A DNA stretch of 64,000 bases from assembly GCA_963971405.1 (NCBI GenBank), contig OZ020486.1:19057419-19121418 (forward strand), written 5' to 3'. Of this stretch, positions 31,360 through 44,227 are shown piece by piece. A model generated the notes under the pieces. It was not told where the DNA came from. It ran no database searches and saw only the letters and a list, made by a program, of their open reading frames with translations. This DNA is from Psococerastis gibbosa. Taxonomy: Eukaryota > Arthropoda > Insecta > Psocodea > Psocidae. Positions within the stretch are counted from its first letter, which is position 1; each line of letters starts with the position of its first letter. Position numbers and translations under genes: made by a program.

Positions 31360-31540
31360 CCGGCCGCCATACCAAGTTGAATCCAGCGGACCAGAGCAGG
31401 TTCAAAGCTGCAGATAACTTGGTCATGTGCACAGCGCCGGTAGGGAAACATGGTAGGACTTGTCCTGGTCACCTCCGAACTAATCATGTGACTTCACTGT
31501 GTTTCCCAAGTGGTTCGGAATCCACTATAATCAGGAGGTC
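31360..31540 (+). repeat. Repeat C, copy without SINE
   Basis: CATACCAAGTTGAATCCAGC through GGAATCCACTATAATCAGGA matches 57496-58012. At 31490-31505 (GACTTCACTGTGTTTCCCAA) it shows the uninterrupted sequence where the other copy holds a SINE, so it serves as an empty site. Confidence 0.7.
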
Positions 31541-31710
31541 CACTGTCCTATGGGCTGGGGCATAGGACAGTCAAGTCGGGGTCGTTCTATGGGCCCAAAA
31601 ATGAGGCCTAAGTCGTTATTAACCCGACGAACACTATTTACTACTACTATGTCATCATCTTTCCTTTGTAATTATAATAGACTAATGTGATTTCAATTTA
31701 GCTACATTTA

Positions 31711-33185
31711 GTGGAGTGAAATTAGACAAAAACCTCGGAATCCAGGGACAGTCCATGAATATTTAAAAAAAATTTAAAAATGTGTTGTTAGTGGTAGGCC
31801 TATATAGAAAAAAGTTAAAAAAAAATTTTTGCCCGCTCTCAATTTTTAACTACAGGGTGTGGCCGCATAACTTCCTCTTTTTGTAATGCGCGCCATTCGG
31901 TCGGTGGATATCGTAGCGAAGTGTTTATGGTCTCGTTCGATAGGTGGGACTATACAGTTTTGTCTTAGGCGTACATAGTTCCGAAGATCAAAACATTTAG
32001 ATCACGCTTCCCAATCTCGATACATTGAGTATTAGTGGAGCGCCGTAAGTCAAAAAAAGGAAAAGCCTCGGAATTCAGGGCCAGTCAATGAATATTTATA
32101 AAAACTTTGAAAATGTGTTTTTTATAGAATATAGAAAAAAGTTAAAAAAAAAAAAATGCCCCTTCTCAATTTTTAACTACAGCGTGCGGCAAAACAACTT
32201 CCTGTTTTGTAATGAGCGCCATTCTGTCGGTTTTTGTCGTAACGGAGTGTAATTGGTATCGTCGAGAGGTGGGACTATACACTTCCGTCTTGCATAGTTT
32301 TGAAGATCAAAACATTTGGATGACGTCTCCCAATCTCGATACATTGAGTATTAGTGGAGCGCCGTGAGTAAAAAAAAAATGGCATCCCTGTAGTTTAAAG
32401 TTGAGAGCGGGCAAAATTTGTTTTTAAACATTTTTCTATATAGCCTACTATTAAAAACACATTTTCAACGTTTTTTTAAATATACATTGACTGAATTCCG
32501 AGGCATTACCATTTTTGTTTTACTCATGGCGCTCCACTAATACTCATTGTCGTGAGATTGGCAGACGTGATCCGAATGTTTTGATTTTCAAAACTATGTA
32601 AGACAAAAGTGTATAGTCCCGCCTCTCGAGCGAGACCACTAACACTCCGTTACGACAAAAACCGACTGAATGGCGCGCATTACCAAACAGGAAGTTGTGT
32701 TGCCGCACCCTGTAGTTAAAAATTGAGATGGGGCAAAAAAAATTTTTTTAACATTTTTCTATATTCTATTAAAAACACATTTTCAAAGTTTTTATTAATA
32801 TTAATTGACTGGCCCTGAATTCCGAGGCTTTTCCATTATTTGTCTTACGGCGCTCCACTAATACTCAATGTATTGAGAATGGAGGACGTGATCTAAATGT
32901 TTTGATCTTCGGAACTATGTAGGCCTAAAACAAATGTGTATAGTCGCACCTCTCGAACGAGACCATTAACACTTCGCTACGACATCCATCGACCGAATGG
33001 CGCGCATTACAAAATAGGGAAGTTATGCTGCCACACCCTGTAGCTAAAAATTGAGAGCGGGCAAATTTTTTTTTAAACATTTTTCTATATTCCACTAACA
33101 ACACATTTTCCAAATTTTTATAAATATTCATGGACTGTCCCTGGATTCCGAGGTTTTGCCATTTTTTTGTCTAATTGCACTCCAC
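31711..33185. mobile_element. 1475-bp inverted array of ~320-bp units, TA-flanked
   Basis: Ends GTGGAGTGAAATTAGACAAA and the inverted TTTGTCTAATTGCACTCCAC, flanked by TA (31709-31710 and 33186-33187). The left half is two tandem units (31711-32034 and 32035-32353), each starting GTGGAG and holding TACAGGGTGYGGC and GCGCCATTC. The right half holds two and a half inverted units (32859-33185, 32538-32858, about 32380-32537). There is no ORF. Target and CAGGGTG motifs suggest a Tc1/mariner MITE that multiplied into tandem and inverted copies. Confidence 0.75.
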
Positions 33186-33189
33186 TAAG

Positions 33190-34910
33190 TAGGTAAGCTT
33201 ATCATTCGGAAGCTACGGGAAAATAGCCTTTTTATACCTGTAGGCCAGTATAGCGTGTGTACGACGTTTTGTATAATGTATATACATACAGTATGTAAGT
33301 ATATTCCGGGGAATATTTTGAAAACTTCTAGTTTTTATAAAAGAAAAAAAAAAGTAAAACATCAAACAGACACAGTATAATGCAATATACGAAAGTAGGG
33401 TGCACATATTTTTTACTACTCTTAAAGAACTGACTTAGGTTTTCGTGACTCATTAATATTTCAGGCATTTTCAGAATATTGGCCATAGCTAAAAAGTGAA
33501 TCCGAGTTATTAATGAAATATTGTGAAACTGTAACTGTACAAGTTTTTTTTGTCAAATAGGATATAGTGTTCTTTATCAAGGGCCCTTTTTAGTTCTTAT
33601 ATTGTTTTCTGCACCTTGCCTCCACATGCGAAATGGATGCACAATGGCAAAGGACGAAAGAAGAAAAATATATTTTCTGAATTTATGTAACTGAATTTAT
33701 TTTGGGAATTACACTATTACTATTACTACTACTATTAATATTACTTTTATAGCGTGCGGTTTGCCGGGCAGTGAAGTTAAATAGAAGATAAATTTGCTGT
33801 TAGTTTATTTACATAGGGTGAAGTGTCTTTTTAAAAGAATTTCTAACAGAAACAGTGACTTATTATGTAACCACAGAACACCAAGTTTATATTTTTTAAG
33901 CCTTCTGTAAAGGGGCCCTACAACGCCAGAATAACACAATGCAATAATGGATTCAAAACGTGAAAAAAAATTCGTACCTTGTAAAAAAAATGTAACTTTT
34001 AAAAATACCGGTTTGGCCATAATTTTACTTATTGAACCACATGTATATGGGTCAGTGCAGGCACATAGGTATTGGGGGTAAAAGGTGAGTGACCCCGGCC
34101 CATAGGCTGTGCTGCTCCAGAGGCTGGATACTGGATAGGACCGGGGCGCAGACTCGTGCCCGGATTGTGATAACGTGTCCTAGTTGGACACCCAGTGACA
34201 CGTGCACCCTGGTCTTCTCGGTTCGCCTCCCTTCTTATCCTTACGGGCATTTCAGTCAGTGTGGAAACTTTAGTACTCAGTTTGTTATCATTATTATTAA
34301 ATACTAGGTACTATTATTTAGAAATATTAGTATACATTATATTGGCCTGCAACGACTAGCCTACAAAGTTAGATTGTTACGTGGTATCACAATTGGTAGG
34401 TATCACTGTATCCACCGGACTCGACGGTAAAAAATGTTTCTGAAAATTTTCATTGCCTCAACATCATAAGTTTGAAATTTTCTTACCAAAAAGATAAGAT
34501 AGCACCTATTTGTATGTGAAACTATCACCTTATATTTTTACTATTGATAAACCAATTTCTTTCTAAATAAGATTCTGGCCTGTTTGCGGTATACCGAGGT
34601 ACATTCTGTTGCAGCATAATTCCAACTCGAAGAATTCACATCCTGTACTTTGCAGTCGTTATTAATGTAAAAAAAAACACAAAACCCATAGATCGCTTAC
34701 CCCTTGTTAGTTTGGTTTTGTGGGCAAAAAAACACTCGATTTTCATGAAAAATTAGATAAAATAATTAGATAAAAAATAATTTTTCAACAGAACCTTTCA
34801 ATCTATGTTTTCTAACTTCAAGTCTGTTTTAGGCGTTAAATAGATTTCCAAATATTTTGTAAGCATAGCCCATATGCCTGACTATTTGTGACTAATTTAT
34901 TTAATTCCTG
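33190..34910. other. Stretch without recognised genes
   Basis: AT-rich. A GC-richer island at about 34080-34260 has open frames on both strands that match nothing I know. The (TTA/ATT)n at 33713-33750 is a microsatellite. Confidence 0.4.
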
Positions 34911-34914
34911 GTCT

Positions 34915-35300
34915 AGGACATGCTACGTAGCAAATGAGCACCCCAAAATTTGTTGTTTTTATTGACTTTTTGTTTTTTTATTTAATTAACAAAGCAAGTC
35001 ATTAAAGATTTGGCTCATGGAAGTTGTAGCAGACTACTTCTTGCAACATATAATAGGAAATATAACATTTATAGTACCTTAGTTCTTTCATAAATTCCAG
35101 ACAGGACTTAAATTTCGCGTATTCTGGGATTTGTGGAAGAACTACAAAACCGAAAAGTAAAAATACCCGATTATATGATGCACGAAGCAGTCATCTACAA
35201 CTTAGATGAGCCAAATCTTTAATAACTTGCTGATTTAATTAAATAAAAAATGATATTTTTTTTAATTTTGGGGTGCCAATTTTCTACGTTTTCCTCTTAA
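34915..35300. mobile_element. Diverged second copy of the fold-back MITE at 26100
   Basis: GATTTGGCTCATGGAAGTTG and the inverted ACTTAGATGAGCCAAATC match the arms of the 26.1-kb element, as do the AATTAACAAAGCAAGTC and CCCCAAAATT blocks. The termini are diverged. Confidence 0.65.
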
Positions 35301-36474
35301 AGAAAATGCCTAAAAATTACAACAAGCATTGGTAGTATTGACAATGGTTGATTTTCGCACCTGAAACATTGTTGCTCGTTACGTGTGTTGCACTGATTTT
35401 ACAGATTAATTGTAAATCAGTCGAACAATTGGGCTGATTTTTTTTTTTTTAGAAAGCTAGTATTTGTTTACGAATTTTTCATAAGACCACTCTCATATCT
35501 TGGTGGCTGTCAACTGTCTCAATAAACTTCACCCAAAAATTGCTGCACTATCATCTGTATAGCAAATTATTTGGAAATCACACGTTATTTCATCTACAAT
35601 ACTATACCGCAGTTTAATAGGTGCTTCATCACTAAATCGATATGGTATTTTGCGTGCTTGAACAATGGCCCTGGCAGAAATTACAGCTGAGATCAATGCT
35701 GATTATGAACGTTGTCTGTTTTCATTTTTGTATCATGGATACCATGGATGATGGCATGTCCTCATCAAAGTAGTCACTTTGGGACTACCGGAGGGTAACG
35801 TGTCGCGAAAAAAAAATTCAGTGCGTCATTAAATTATAGTGCAGTGTCAAGTAGGTATCCTAGGCAATGCAATACCCAGAAAATATTATAAGAAAATTTT
35901 AAACCTTTTTGGCATCAGTTCTAATCTAATCTAATCGAACATTTTCTAATTGTAAGCAATACCAATACGTATAGGATATATCACATGTTTAGCCCGTCGG
36001 GCATTATTTTTTAAACTTACACATCATACAAGACAATAATAATAATCTAATGTGCTGTGCGGTGCCTGAAATGTCAATGCATATAATAGGCCTGTTCCTA
36101 CGGTAGAGTACGGATGAGGCCGGCATCAGGTTTTTGAAATAAACAGCGAACTGATGTGTAGTCAAGCTTCCCTTTGAGTCGCACCCAGTTTTTTTCTGTT
36201 TTGCACATTGCTGAAGGCCTTGTGAAGCGCAGAGGAATCCCTTTGACCTGGCTTTTGCGGGCAGTTGAGCACATTTGAAAATTATTCAGCTCAACTCTCT
36301 CTATCAAACCTCTCAGTCAAGACGTAACCTATATTCCGACTCTCCCAGCATTAACTGAATTACAATGATGTCTGGATTGACAGTACATGCACTGGCTCGT
36401 GCATTATTTTAATTTGCATTATTGGCTTAATTGTAAGAGTTTGCCGGAAGGCCCAGTATTTGGCCAGTGGGGAT
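35301..36474. other. Stretch without recognised genes
   Basis: AT-rich. No ORF, repeat pair or element end that I can support. Confidence 0.4.
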
Positions 36475-36885
36475 ATAAAGATAATTTTCTTTCTTTCTTA
36501 TTTTTGACACAAGTATTGCTTAGTTAGTTTATTAAAGAAACCCGGAAGACTTAATGGTTTGGATTTACCACTACCCCATTAGTCCTATACGACTGGAGCT
36601 GGGGCTATGAGTTTTTATTTATTTATAAAAAAAATCAGAAAACCGGCTGAGGCATATGAAACACGACTTTTTTAATAACCTGGCAAGTTAATAAGTTATG
36701 TATACCCATGGGCAACACAACTATAGATGGGCACCAAAACTAACTTCGATATGATCACAGATCACACGTACGTGCGCCCCGTCCTTGTTGCATTTTTGAA
36801 CTAGCGCGAAATTATAAATTACATTATTCCTATGTACTGTATGTAGGTAGGTCGAGGTAGGCCGCCTATGAATAATAGGCTAATT
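36475..36885. repeat. Segment B, second copy
   Basis: From ATATAAAGATAATTTTCTTT to the hAT MITE target at 36878-36885 it matches 27021-27433 with few differences. Both copies carry the hAT insertion at the same base, so segment B was duplicated after the hAT arrived. Confidence 0.8.
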
Positions 36886-37254
36886 CAGGGGTTCTCAAGA
36901 AAAATTGTCGGTGGCTCCTTAAAAAAAAATTAACGTAGCATTGGCTCCATATACTCGTATGTAGGGGGGGGGGAGGGGTTATTGACTGCATGTATTTATA
37001 TAAGAAGGCCATTTAAAGTATTTAATGAAGGGGAAAAAAAGTTTATTTAGTTAAAAATTCACTTGATAGAAACTCGAAGTTTGCCATTATTTTATTGTCC
37101 ATGCTTACTGACCATGTTTTTGCACAACTCCTGAAAAAGTCTGGCATTGGCCCTGCTTTTTATCAATAATCAATCACTTTTTCCCCTTAGTGGCCCCGCT
37201 GGAAAAGGCCCATGCCTCCCTGGGAAGCCATGGCTCACCATTTGAGAACGCCTG
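36886..37254. mobile_element. hAT-type MITE, 369 bp
   Basis: Termini CAGGGGTTCTCAAGAAAA and the inverted CACCATTTGAGAACGCCTG, target duplication GGCTAATT/GGCTAGTT (36878-36885 and 37255-37262). It contains a G-run (36965-36973) and no transposase. Confidence 0.85.
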
Positions 37255-37654
37255 GGCTAGTTGACAGACTCACGTCGTAATTTTGTGAACATAGCACTGA
37301 GTTGACTGCTGAGGGATAAATCTATTAATTTATCCATCAGAATTCAGACGGGCAAATGGAACATTGATGGGTGGAAGGGTCCGAATAATAGTTTAAGAGC
37401 GTATCTCGGTTCCTCTGCTTAAAATTTTTATCTGCTTTTATATCTGCTCCCTGTGCCAGTTTCTAACATTACGACTTGTACAAATGAATACCTACTGCGC
37501 CTTTTAATTATGACTCTCCATTCTCCCGGCTTCCATTTCGCAATGGGAAGGTGTGCGTATCCACCTAAGGTGCAGCAATTACAATAATTATTTAGTTGAC
37601 TATAACTACATTGTGAGTGTGTATAAACAAATACATATTTCGGAATAAAGTATA

Positions 37655-37846
37655 ATGTGTACCAACACACCACTGCTGTTTCAACGGCGTGTGCACGTCT
37701 GCCCTGAGAGCCGGACCCTGCCGCGGCGCGGGGACGTCGAAGACGACGTACTGTCCATCTGCTCAGTTATGGACATCACACTTCCGAGACTCAGCCGGGA
37801 GATACACAGGCGCGAGCAGCAACGAAGGCTCGACAAGGCGGTCCAG
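37655..37846 (+). CDS. Exon-like GC-rich segment, product unknown
   Basis: An open frame of 64 codons ending at a donor (CAG|GTCAGT). The last part reads DVEDDVLSICSVMDITLPRL then SREIHRREQQRRLDKAVQ, an acidic then amphipathic helical stretch. The GC content is far above the flanks, as for a real exon. A Met at 37655 could be the start, or the exon may begin at an acceptor near 37706. I do not recognise the protein and found no neighbouring exon. Confidence 0.4.
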
Positions 37847-37849
37847 GTC

Positions 37850-39237
37850 AGTTGTTTATTTGTATTATTTCGCCAGCAATGGGCAGGCTGCCCCCTTCCC
37901 TAGAGGCGCAAAAAATATTTTAAATTCTGTTAGAAAAGTAGGTTAATTAAAATAATTTTTTTTTGTTTTACAATTTTTAATGAATGTTCCGCAACACAAC
38001 ATTCGGCACAAACCCAATACAAACATGCTTAAAACCAGCAGTATTATATAATTAAAGGCCTATGACCACAAAGATCCCTAGCTCGAGAGCTGCCGAGCCC
38101 TTATTCGGGTAAAGCCCCCTAAAATCGAGTTAGTCCAAAATAGAAAAGAAAGATCTGAGTTCTGAGACATAAATAAATTAATATAATTCTTCTTAGATTA
38201 TACAATCAATACATAGTATCAGTATGCAAAAGTATAAATTACTGTTGGCTCGGATCAAGTCCCCATGACTATTCCATGAAAGCAGAATCGCCCTATCAGT
38301 CATCTGAGAACTACTAGGTACTACTACTATACTTTTTATGCCTAATTGGCTGTATTTATTCAATTTTCTAAAGTTGTACAAAAATAACTCATTGGTTTGC
38401 TTACGTACCCCTACGTACGACCACTCCATTCGTGCAAATAATCAGACTAACAAACCTACGTACATTATTAAAAATACGTGGGACATGGATGCTATCAACA
38501 TCTAACGCCCTCCACGGAAACTTATTTTTTTACATTTTTGAAAATCTATAGCCGCTCCCTCCACCGATGAAAATGTATACATTTATATTTAAAAAAATTC
38601 TTTTTATTACCTTAGCTTTGAAAGCCAATAGGTTTCTATGACGCTCGAATAAATCCCCATTTAGTATCGTGGGCTCCCCTACTACTAATTCATGGAATAT
38701 TCATGAGTACTTGATCCGTTCTAACAGTAAGTTCGTCAAATAAACAGTTTCAGGTAGTTCCTTATATCGCTGATAGCTTAGAAAGCTTCCCCTAGACTAA
38801 AGCCATTTTGGGATGCATTTCTAGCTGATGCTCTCAGTTAATTTGGAAGGTTTCGCATAATTTTTTCGATCCTATGCACGTCTAATTTCATCGAAATCCA
38901 TCGAAAAGTTTGCGTCACACAAAAAGGATAACAATCGAGATGTCAAGACCCTCCCATAAGAAGTTGCACTTCAAAAAGTGGTGGATTGCTCACATGCATC
39001 CCTACTTCCAACCCTGGCCTACTTTATTACAAATGAAGTAGACTATTCAATGACCCACAAAATACAGTTGAAGGTTTTCCCACAACTCGTTAAATATTTT
39101 CTACCGTAAATTACAACCCTTCCTCTCCAGTATCTTTGCATTATTTACTTCGAGCATGCGCTACTTGGCTATGTATCACACCGTTTCAACGTTACATTAT
39201 TTTATTTATAAATTAGTAATTTTGTGGACTCTTTATA
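37850..39237. other. Stretch without recognised genes
   Basis: AT-rich sequence, possibly the intron after the exon-like segment at 37.7 kb. A phrase near 38883-38915 (TTTCATCGAAATCCATCGAA) resembles the TTTCATCAAAATCGACCG motif of repeat A, but the match does not extend. Confidence 0.4.
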
Positions 39238-39478
39238 GGCTCCGTACTCACGCACGATTCTTGCAGTCACGGTTTGCCGACGTCTTTTTCTCTGTAGGTC
39301 TAGTAGAAAATTTCTGAAGCTGGCGTGCGAACCCGCAGTAACAACTTCAGAAGATTTCTATGTGCTCTAGGGGTAAACTGTGCACTTTCGGGCGGTCGGC
39401 TTCACGATGGCTTCAGAAATCGACAAAAAAGAACGCCGGCAATTCGCGACTGCAAGAATCGTCCGAGTGTACCGAGTT
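39238..39478. mobile_element. Inverted-repeat MITE, about 240 bp
   Basis: CGTACTCACGCACGATTCTT with GCAGTC near the left edge returns inverted as GACTGCAAGAATCGTCCGAG near the right edge. The interior is GC-richer and has short open frames in several directions, which I take as chance. No target duplication was found. Confidence 0.55.
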
Positions 39479-39479
39479 C

Positions 39480-40505
39480 CAACAGCAGCTATCGTTACGG
39501 AATGCGCCCCAGAGCCCATCAGCAGGCATAGGTACTGTCTCAAAAACGGAAAATAATAACACTTACTCGGGGAATTATTTAATCCATTTAAATACGGTAT
39601 TAAACCCGCTCGAAAGCAGACAAAGTTCAAATGTTTTGTCATCATATAACTTCATAGAATAAATATTTATTTATTTGTATCCTATAACTTAGAATAGAGC
39701 CAAGAAATTTTTTTTCGGCCTATGTGCCTTTAGTGTGTGTGTGTGCAACGATTAAGCTCTGTTGACAAACAAGTTGAGATTTTAATTTTTAATTTATAAA
39801 ATTTTACTCATTGGGGGTTATTTAGGATAATTTACCCCTATTATTCCCGGATATGTTATTCTTTTACATTGGTGCTATGACTGCTTCTCAGTTAGCGAAG
39901 AACTGGGAACCCATACCGGTATCCAACATGTAGGTTGTCGCAGAATTTTTATGGTGGGTTTACGGCAAATACATATAATAAATCTGTACGGAATGAAAAC
40001 CCTAGTATCCAAAAAGTGTGACCATGTTTTCTTATATTTCTACTGTCGATAAATAAGATGACTGTCGCACATAGTCGGAACGTCATCATCAAAGCCCTAC
40101 AACTACTGTGCCTCTATGCATTATGTGGTACAATAACTAGAACACGGACTCAGCGTAAATTTCCAGAGAAGGTACGAAGGGAACTGGATTTGGGAAAAGT
40201 TGGTCACGTGACAGTCGCGCGCCTGAATTATTAATAAATGACAGACAGCACTACCAAGTACAGCGGCAGCACTCAACTAACCCTGTTAAGTGATTCATGC
40301 ATAATCTACAGTAATCGCGGAGAACCCACAGAAGATTATTAAGCTCTTCAAAGCACGTACGGTACTTGGTTTCTTCGAAATCCCCTTCACCGCAGTAATG
40401 AGAATTCAGCAAAATGTAAAATTTATAATCCTTGAAGGAAATCGCGCTTTTTCCATCTTGCTTTTCACCGTGAAATACCGAGTTCTATACGTGATGATAG
40501 AGCTT
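39480..40505. other. Stretch without recognised genes
   Basis: AT-rich sequence with a short (GT)n near 39733. Nothing else to report. Confidence 0.4.
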
Positions 40506-40514
40506 AGTTTCCAA

Positions 40515-40585
40515 CAGTGGCGGATTTACCAATAGGCAACTGAAGCAAATTCCTATATTCCCGCACAAAGCCAAATCTGCCCCTG
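40515..40585. mobile_element. 71-bp hAT-type micro-MITE with exact target duplication
   Basis: Left end CAGTGGCGGATTTACC, right end AAATCTGCCCCTG, flanked by GTTTCCAA on both sides (40507-40514 and 40586-40593). It consists of little more than its ends. Confidence 0.82.
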
Positions 40586-41435
40586 GTTTCCAATTCCAAC
40601 CTGGATTCTTGTAAATTTTTTAAGTTTTTATTTTGCGTTTACGATTGCTGATGTTAAGTATTAAGGTGTAAGTGTTAAGTATTAAGGTTGGGCTTAAAAT
40701 TAATTGAATCATCTTGGTAACAATCACCTATTATAATCGCCACCGTATCAAAAGGGCAAATCACCACAAAAACCATGTACAAGATTGTCATAAATTAGTC
40801 CTGAATAAAATAATCCATAACCTACTCCTACTCTGTAAAAAAATGTTTAAGTACTAGGCTACCTTAAAATAAAATAAATACTCTGTATATTCGCATTACG
40901 TACAACAGAAAGACTACCTGTACGGGTAAATGGGAAAATGGCTTTGGAAGTTTGGAAGCGTTTTGATAGTTCACGATTCAATTGACAATTTTATATATTG
41001 GCCATCATATACTGCATTTATGTACGGTACAGTAAAACTTAGATTTCTATATTTTCTCTTTCGGACCAAAAGTTGAAAGCACTAACTTGTTTATATGCTG
41101 CCCAAAAAATGGTGTAAATAACAACCACGCGGTACGGGGGGGGGGGGGGGGGCGCAACATTGCTGGGGGCGCACTTCGGCCCCCAAAAAGTAATAAAATA
41201 ATTTAAAAATCTACGTAATTAATAAAAACATTAAATTTCAATTTGTTATCCATGCTGACTATAATTCCACTATTGACTACCGTATCACGCACAAAAAAGA
41301 TGATATAATGAGACAAAAGGTAGGGCCGAGGGCGGACAAATCAGTCCGCATATCCACTACATTTTATAAGCCTGTGTTATATGAAAAATCGGCCAATAAA
41401 TTAACATTTGATGTGTCCATGCTATCAGCAGCCAG

Positions 41436-41604
41436 CAGCCTGATCGAGGCGATTATAATACCGGGGTTAAATAAATACCCTAGGATTATAACTGTAAACA
41501 AACAAATTTTGAATAGCACTTTCCATTCCAAAATTATTTTGTTTACATTTTTAATACCAGGGGATCAAATAAATACCGGTATTTTAATTGCCTCGATCAG
41601 GCTG
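41436..41604. mobile_element. Inverted-repeat MITE, 169 bp
   Basis: CAGCCTGATCGAGGC and the inverted GCCTCGATCAGGCTG bound it, with inner ATACCGGGGTTAAATAAATA against its imperfect inverse. Related interiors (TGTAAACAAA ... TTTGTTTACAT) recur near 45.86 and 53.07 kb without these ends. Confidence 0.65.
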
Positions 41605-42171
41605 CAGGTATAGTCGTGTACGAGTAACACCATAACCTCTAAAGAATGCACTAGATACAATTGAATTCTCATGAAAAAAAGTACACTAGATAGGATTATG
41701 GTCGCCACAGCCACCCCCGAAAATAAATCCTGTCTACGAGCTTGTCTGGCATTCTGATTCCTTTGTCTCCATGTTATATATTAAATTGGTAGTGGAATAT
41801 TCGTTTAAGGGTATAAGACTTTTCTGCCCGATAAAGGGCCCCCACACAATTCCGGCCCCAGGGCCCCTACAAGGCCAAACCCGGCACTGAGGAAACGTGC
41901 TGTAGCCCTGCTGAAATATCCCACACATTAAAGTCTGTATTGTCTTCATCGTTTGCCAAACAGCAGAGAAGATTAGTTTTTTCTGTTGTAGGCCTAGACT
42001 GTTCTGGCAGCATCTCTATTTTGCTGCTGCCCTCAATTAAAGGGTGTTCCAGCGTCCTTTGGACAGAGGCTGATACAGAGTTTTTTTTAAGGGGGCAGCA
42101 AATTCGACCGCCACTGCCTTCGGAACGAGTTGGATTGAAACCAATTTCCATAGCCTATTACTATTGGACAT

Positions 42172-42284
42172 CAAATGAAAGCTCTTTTTAACACCTTTCA
42201 TTTGACATATCACTTGTAGGCCTACTCAAGCCTTAAAGTCCAAAAAGAATGGTGTTAAAAAGACCTTTCATTTGATGCCCAACA
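42172..42284. repeat. Imperfect hairpin of about 113 bp
   Basis: CATCAAATGAAAGCTCTTTT and TAACACC return inverted as GGTGTTAAAAAGACC and TTTCATTTGATGCCC around a loop of about 50 nt that holds another ACCTTTCATTTGAC. No target duplication is clear. Confidence 0.5.
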
Positions 42285-42990
42285 CAACCCATACCATACG
42301 GTACTTATATTAGAAAATTCCGAGATACCGCCCAAAGCCCCCACCCCCCACCCATATTAACGAAGTAAAGGGGTGGTACGACTGCTCTGGATCACCCTGT
42401 AACTAATCAGACCTTTCACACTTGCTGGTCTGATGGGATGACCCTGAAGGGGATACTAACAAGGTAAATAATGAAGAAGAAGAAAGAAAGAGTTGGACTT
42501 GTGAGGTGTCTAATTTTATTGAGATCATTCTGGATAAAACCGGGGGAGTCGTTATGGAAGGGAAAAAAACAGGGGCAGTCGTTATGGAAGTGAAAATTGA
42601 GCGCAATGTACTATATAGCTGCACAATGTAGGCTAATAGAGCTACTACTGCTCGAGGGGAGAATAGGTCAGCGGGTCAGCTCTCAGAAAATAACATTAAC
42701 AAAGGCCAACCTTATAATTATGAGTTGGCTCCAAATCAAAATTTTCCCAACATGGTGTCTTGGCACAGTATTTCCGTTTGGAGACTTTTACTTGTTATTT
42801 CTGCACTGCAGTGAAAGCCCGAAAAGGAGCTCACTTATCCCAAAAAGGGCAATTTCACTTGTGTATATGAAAAATTGCTTCAGCAAAAGTTAAAAACTTT
42901 CTGGACTATAAATTAATGCTGTTTGTAAAAAATTAAAAGAAACTGACCCCCTCCCCTTCTTGGAAGGGAATGTTAATTATTGAATATAAT

Positions 42991-43129
42991 GGGGCTTATT
43001 CCACCGTCGTCAATAGTTCACTATTGACATGTTTGACGTGGTAGCAGACATTAAAGACAGTGTAAAAATGATCTGCTACCACGTCAAACACGTCAATAGT
43101 GAACTATTGGCGTCGGTGGAATAAGCGCC
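42991..43129. mobile_element. Palindromic MITE, 139 bp
   Basis: Left end GGGGCTTATTCCACCGTCGT, right end GGCGTCGGTGGAATAAGCGCC minus the first base. The arms pair almost throughout via CAATAGTTCACTATTGACAT and the core TTTGACGTGGTAGCAGAC, leaving a loop of about 20 nt. It is flanked by ATAAT on both sides (42986-42990 and 43130-43134) rather than TTA. Confidence 0.85.
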
Positions 43130-43134
43130 ATAAT

Positions 43135-44219
43135 GCCAATGCAATTGACGACATGGACGGTCGCATAGCTACAGATTTTCATTTGGTTTTCCGACTATAT
43201 AACATTTTATTTTTTTTTTTCGCAAGGTTTGTTTTCTAGGCTTATCATTAATTTTTCCAGTTATTTTTATCTCTTTTTGTTATTTACATGCCTTTTTCGC
43301 TGCCTTTAGTGAACACCTATTGTATTGCACATAATAGTCTCCTTAATAACTTTGTAAATCTTACTATCACTCATTGTATTCACCCTATACGATTCAACAC
43401 AGATATTTCCTATTATATATTTAGTTTTTCCATATTAGGTGACTAAGCGTAGAAAACATCTTTTTATGTTATTTCTTTTTCTGGTTGAATAGCAGAGACA
43501 TCCGTTGAGATTTCCTGAAAGTGAAAATATTGGGTTCTGCTGGTGGGAATTGCGGTAGAGGTCGCCACTCCCTCTACATACGATGAGCTCGAGTTATTGG
43601 ATCCACTTTCCATTCAACCCTCTCACTAAAACACATGTTTTCTATTGAAACGATCATGTTGTTATTAGATACAGTCTCAGATTACAATCATTCATCATAT
43701 ATATATAATTCATCATCATATAACCATTGAAGGCGTCAACCGACCTGGGCGTCCGAGAAAATAGTATCTACTACAGCAAGTGATGGAGGATGTAGGGGCC
43801 AATACATGCGTGGAGCTGAAGCGGGCGGGCCAGGATCGAGGGGAGTGGAGGCATCGATGCCACATGTTGCTGCCAACCAGCCAGTCGGCTGTAACTTGAA
43901 ATGAAGAAGAAGAGAGAGATAACAATTATTTCCAGATCGGGATTGGCTAGATTTCTACATAGGAGTGGTGAGATATTCGCTTCCCGCCAAAAATGTTTGT
44001 GTTTAATTTCTGGGGACATCTGGCATGTCTGCTGTGACCAGTCATTCAAAATGCGATTAAAAAAATAATTTTAACGGGCTCAAATGTCTCATTTCTCCTA
44101 TATAGAACTCTAGGATTGGCAAATTCTGTCTGAGCGCAGCATCAGTGTCTATCACTGCAATGACGTCATACTCTACAGCTAAGCCTTCTTGCGTATGTAA
44201 TCAGTAACCGACAGGACAT
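43135..44219. other. Stretch without recognised genes
   Basis: AT-rich. Short open frames around 43716-44049 overlap on the same strand and match nothing I know. Confidence 0.4.
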
Positions 44220-44227
44220 GGCATAGA

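Noticed and set aside
39325-39662. Overlapping open frames on both strands
   Set aside because: They fall in the GC-rich inside of an inverted-repeat MITE and do not resemble any protein.
41867-42151. A 94-codon minus-strand frame
   Set aside because: It overlaps a hAT-type terminus at 41888 and matches no domain I know; left out as a gene.
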